A stretch of DNA of 17,195 nucleotides from NORP294 sp047627915 (GTDB lineage: Bacteria; Bacteroidota; Bacteroidia; Flavobacteriales_E; Vicingaceae). The stretch covers positions 1-17,195 of the forward strand of contig JBLHTZ010000050.1 in NCBI GenBank assembly GCA_047627915.1. The letters run 5' to 3'. Positions 15,113 to 17,195 of the stretch are shown here, in pieces. The position numbers and the translations under genes are program-made. Numbering within the stretch: the first letter of the stretch is position 1; each line of letters opens with the position of its first letter. The notes under the pieces are model-generated. The model did no database searches. It was not told where the DNA came from and saw only the letters and a list, made by a program, of their open reading frames with translations.

Positions 15113-15571
15113 ATGTCAGAACAACACATCGAAACATTTAAAGCAATTGCAGTAGGTAAAAATTGGCCAACAACTGTTGCCATTACAGATACTGAGTTTA
15201 CCCTACAAATTGATGAGCCAGTTGAAGAGGGTGGAACCAACAGCGGCCCAAATCCAATGCAATATTTTGCTGCCTCATTGGCAGGTTGCCAAAATGAACA
15301 AGCACAAGTTGTAGCAGAAGAGCTTGAGGTAAAATTGAGCAGAATCAACATCGATTTAGAAGTAGATTTAGATTTAGCAGGGTTTATGGGAATGGCAGAT
15401 CACTCCAACGGCAGTTACAAGCAAGTGCGCATGAAAACCGAAGTTCATGGAGATTTAACCAATGAGCAAGTTCAAGAGTTAGGAAAAAGAGTAGATGCTC
15501 GTTGCCCCATTTTAGGATTATTAAAAACAAGTGGATGCGAAATCAATAGCAATTGGACGTTAAGTAAGTAG
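15113..15571 (+). CDS. OsmC/Ohr-family thiol peroxidase
   Basis: A 152-aa protein of the OsmC superfamily, which reduces organic hydroperoxides through two conserved cysteines. The first Cys lies in EEGGTNSGPNPMQYFAASLAG-C (about Cys62) and the second in DARCPILGLL (about Cys131). The surrounding EGGxxxGPNP pattern resembles the generic OsmC-like branch more than classical Ohr. ATG start 15 bp after the Rieske/ThDP gene, so it closes the cluster as its last gene. The product could protect the iron-sulphur and flavin enzymes upstream or remove peroxide formed by the oxidase-type member. The latter is inference. Confidence 0.9.
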   Translation: MSEQHIETFKAIAVGKNWPTTVAITDTEFTLQIDEPVEEGGTNSGPNPMQYFAASLAGCQNEQAQVVAEELEVKLSRINIDLEVDLDLAGFMGMADHSNGSYKQVRMKTEVHGDLTNEQVQELGKRVDARCPILGLLKTSGCEINSNWTLSK

Positions 15572-15611
15572 GAATAATTTATACTATACTTTGTGAAGTT
15601 TATGCTGAGAG

Positions 15612-15741
15612 ATAGTCGAAGTATTATATAACCCTTCGGCTTGGACCAGGGCAGCGCATTTAGCTGCCCGCCAAAGTGCAGCCCATGCACGGCAGGCGGA
15701 TAGAAGCTTTCACTTTTTTTGAAAAGCTATGTTTCGACTAT
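15612..15741. repeat. Inverted repeat ATAGTCGAA/TTCGACTAT enclosing 112 bp
   Basis: ATAGTCGAA (15612-15620) and TTCGACTAT (15733-15741) are perfect 9-bp reverse complements. They flank the GC-richer segment with the internal hairpin. This is the layout of a small non-coding mobile remnant or a REP-like unit, but no target-site duplication is visible. Confidence 0.45.
15666..15697. repeat. Hairpin in the GC-richer intergenic segment
   Basis: GCCCGCC (15666-15672) pairs with GGCAGGC (15691-15697) with one mismatch. Inside it, GTGCA (15676-15680) pairs perfectly with TGCAC (15686-15690) around a 5-nt GCCCA loop, leaving a 3-nt AAA bulge on the left arm. It has no T-tract directly after it, so it is unlikely to be an intrinsic terminator. 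It lies 95 bp after the OsmC stop. Confidence 0.45.
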
Positions 15742-15895
15742 ATCAAAGTGCAGGCAGCTGCCTACTACAGGCATGGGTTTTTAGATTGTGCTTGCTTCGC
15801 TGAAGGCACTATACCAAAGCAAGAAATGTGCAATTGTTGCAAGCATGCCTAATTTTTTATACCTTAGAAGCCCTTAACTTATAAAAATTAACACT

Positions 15896-16435
15896 ATGGA
15901 TTGTCCTGTCTGCCAAAATAGCCAAATCGAGGAAGGAGCTAGCCACTGCTCCAACTGCAACTCCGACCTAAGCGCATTTACTCTTATTAAAGAAGTTGAA
16001 AGTAATCGTTCCGGCCTTCGCAAAAGCCGAATGATTGTAGTAATCCTATTGCTGCTTGTTGTTGCCGCTTGGGGAGGAACTTATGCCACAGGATCACAAT
16101 CCGTGGCTCAAGAAGAGGAGCAGCTTGATGGAACAGCGGATAAAACGGATACCAAAGACGAGCAAATTAGTACGCTAATGGCAGAGGTAGCACAACAAAA
16201 AGAAAAGATTGAGCAACTTGATGGAGAGCTTGTAGAACTATTGACGACAATAGAAAACGAAGCTGATGAGAGCGGTAATTTTACAGTGCATGTAGTGCAG
16301 AAGGGCGAATCATTATGGAGGATTGCCGAACAGTACCATGGAGATGGAAACAAGCATGAACACATTGCTGATCATAACGAAATTGATCAGCCCCATTATA
16401 TAAAGGTAGGGGATACCATCATCATCAAACACTAA
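15896..16435 (+). CDS. Zinc-ribbon, single-TM, coiled-coil, LysM protein
   Basis: A 179-aa protein with four parts. Residues 3-21 form a zinc ribbon with Cys3-x2-Cys6 and Cys18-x2-Cys21. Residues 45-62 are one membrane helix preceded by Arg/Lys, so by the positive-inside rule the zinc ribbon is cytosolic. Residues 85-123 are acidic and predicted to form a coiled coil (EQISTLMAEVAQQKEKIEQL). Residues 130-178 are a LysM domain (VHVVQKGESLWRIAEQY through VGDTIIIKH) that would bind peptidoglycan glycans in the periplasm. It therefore links the inner membrane and the cell wall. ATG start. The small coiled-coil gene follows after 5 bp. No specific function known to me. Confidence 0.82.
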   Translation: MDCPVCQNSQIEEGASHCSNCNSDLSAFTLIKEVESNRSGLRKSRMIVVILLLLVVAAWGGTYATGSQSVAQEEEQLDGTADKTDTKDEQISTLMAEVAQQKEKIEQLDGELVELLTTIENEADESGNFTVHVVQKGESLWRIAEQYHGDGNKHEHIADHNEIDQPHYIKVGDTIIIKH

Positions 16436-16440
16436 CGGCC

Positions 16441-16743
16441 ATGTCAGAAAAAATAGACCCCATTGCAGCACTTACCATTACAGTGCAAAAACAGCTTATG
16501 GAAATTGTATCGCTGAAAAATAATTATGCGAAACAAGCTGTTACCATAGCTGAACTAAATGGAAAGAACAACCAATTAAAGGCAGATTTGGCCACAGCGA
16601 ATAAAGAGAACAGCAAGCTTACCACCACAAACATGCAGATTACAAAGGATTTAAAGGAAGCGAATTCAGAAATCACAAAGTTTAATGAGCAACTAGCTCA
16701 ACCAAAAGATGTAACGGATGGAAAAGCCGCAAAGGGTGAATAA
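16441..16743 (+). CDS. Small coiled-coil protein
   Basis: A 100-aa hydrophilic protein without signal peptide or membrane helix. From residue 15 to 85 it shows continuous heptad-like spacing of Leu/Ile/Ala with charged and Asn/Thr residues (QKQLMEIVSLKNNY, IAELNGKNNQLKADL, ANKENSKL), which predicts one long coiled coil, followed by a disordered charged tail. It starts 5 bp after the LysM protein, so the two are probably translated together. Its coiled coil could pair with a partner, but the LysM protein's coiled coil is on the other side of the membrane in my topology. No family recognised. Confidence 0.7.
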   Translation: MSEKIDPIAALTITVQKQLMEIVSLKNNYAKQAVTIAELNGKNNQLKADLATANKENSKLTTTNMQITKDLKEANSEITKFNEQLAQPKDVTDGKAAKGE

Positions 16744-17047
16744 TAGTGTGTAAGCTGCTCATAAATTGTGGTTATTACCATTTAAATCAATACATCATCT
16801 TTTTTCTTACAATACACCTCTAATTGCTTGATTTAAAATGATTTTAACTGGTAGTTAGCCTAAGGTATTGTAAAAGGGGATTGGCTTCTCTTACTTTTGA
16901 AAGAAAAATTAAAGTGCCGTTGCAACAACTGTTTGCATAAATAATTAATAATGACCAATTTCTAATGTGCAATTAATAATTACTAATAAATAATTTAAAA
17001 ATGCCAGCTGTTGCGCATGTATTTATTTAAAATTATGCGCATGTATT
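16744..17047. other. AT-rich intergenic region with short repeats
   Basis: No gene is supported. AATTAATAAT occurs at 16943-16952 and again at 16971-16980. GCAACAACTG (16922-16931) and CAGCTGTTGC (17005-17014) form an imperfect inverted repeat with one mismatch. TGCGCATGTATTT occurs at 17012-17024 and 17036-17048, a 24-bp period. Confidence 0.5.
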
Positions 17048-17195
17048 TTGTATTTAGCGCCTGTTTTTCTCGTAAGAAATTTTCCAGAAGAAGGACATGT
17101 TGTTGGATATGCTTCAATAATTAATAAAGTCGAATTCAAAATTCCGATTCCTGATCAAATCGCAATGATTTTGTATTGGAAAAGAACGGTCAATT
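17048..17195 (+). CDS. Possible partial gene running off the right edge
   Basis: The frame containing base 17081 stays open from 16994 to the window end and reads a protein-like stretch: FPEEGHVVGYASIINKVEF followed by KIPIPDQIAMILYWKRTVN. The balance of residues looks coding. There is no ATG before this stretch in frame; TTG 17048 is the closest candidate start. The GYAxxI and IPIP elements weakly recall the N-terminal half of some Bacteroidota Fic-like proteins, but this is too faint to assign. It may equally be the remnant of a broken gene. Confidence 0.35.
   Translation, partial: MYLAPVFLVRNFPEEGHVVGYASIINKVEFKIPIPDQIAMILYWKRTVN

Larger units (their letters stand above)
15572..15895. other. 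324-bp structured intergenic region
   Basis: No gene is seen. The region holds several inverted repeats listed below and is locally more GC-rich (15640-15780) than its surroundings. GGCAGCTGCC (15753-15762) is a perfect 10-bp palindrome, and CCCATGC (15682-15688) pairs with GCATGGG (15771-15777). GCTGAG..ATAGTCGAAGT at 15604-15622 resembles an interspersed intergenic repeat common in Bacteroidota (from memory). Confidence 0.5.

Noticed and set aside
15666..15697. Intrinsic terminator for the OsmC gene
   Set aside because: The hairpin is imperfect, is about 95 bp from the stop and has no T-tract immediately after it. I recorded it as a structured repeat.
17012..17048. CRISPR-like direct repeats
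   Set aside because: There are only two copies of a 13-bp AT-rich unit with an 11-bp gap; no array, no cas genes.

Overview
The window looks like a chromosomal segment from a Bacteroidota bacterium, probably a marine or freshwater Flavobacteriales relative. The grounds are AT-rich DNA, few Shine-Dalgarno sites, exported proteins of typical Bacteroidota form (short signal peptide, mature protein starting with Gln after Ala, C-terminal beta-barrel), a DUF3820 protein, and one promoter-like site resembling the Bacteroidota TTG-N20-TAnnTTTG pattern. The genus cannot be told from sequence alone. I saw no tRNA, rRNA, transposase or CRISPR array.

Left part (1-7100): the 3' portion of msrA runs straight into selO and a small glutaredoxin-fold protein. 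This is a compact thiol/methionine redox operon, notable because SelO is known to AMPylate glutaredoxin in E. coli. A convergent outer-membrane beta-barrel gene closes it. Next come a DUF3820 gene, an unrecognised 209-aa protein followed by a good hairpin terminator, an aminoglycoside/choline-kinase-fold phosphotransferase with a TTG start, two convergent DoxX-like membrane genes whose stop codons share a TTAA, and a nitroreductase.

Middle (7266-8361): a lipoprotein-type SAM methyltransferase, then 358 bp without a gene that ends in two abutting perfect palindromes.

Core (8362-15571): seven co-directional genes. They are (1) a Rieske domain fused to an FMN/3Fe-4S glutamate-synthase-type domain, (2) a small outer-membrane beta-barrel, (3) a small membrane protein, (4) a CPA1 Na+/H+ antiporter, (5) an unrecognised 247-aa protein with a WPHHFD motif, (6) a second, different Rieske fusion, this time to a complete ThDP enzyme of the pyruvate oxidase/acetolactate synthase type, and (7) an OsmC-family thiol peroxidase. 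Two unrelated catalytic folds carrying the same N-terminal Rieske module in one putative operon, with a peroxidase and an ion antiporter, is the best candidate here for an undescribed system. I infer an electron-transfer or redox-stress pathway. The substrates are unknown.

Right end (15572-17195): a structured intergenic region with inverted repeats, a two-gene unit (zinc ribbon-TM-coiled coil-LysM protein plus a small coiled-coil protein), then AT-rich DNA with short direct repeats and the possible beginning of a gene that runs off the window.
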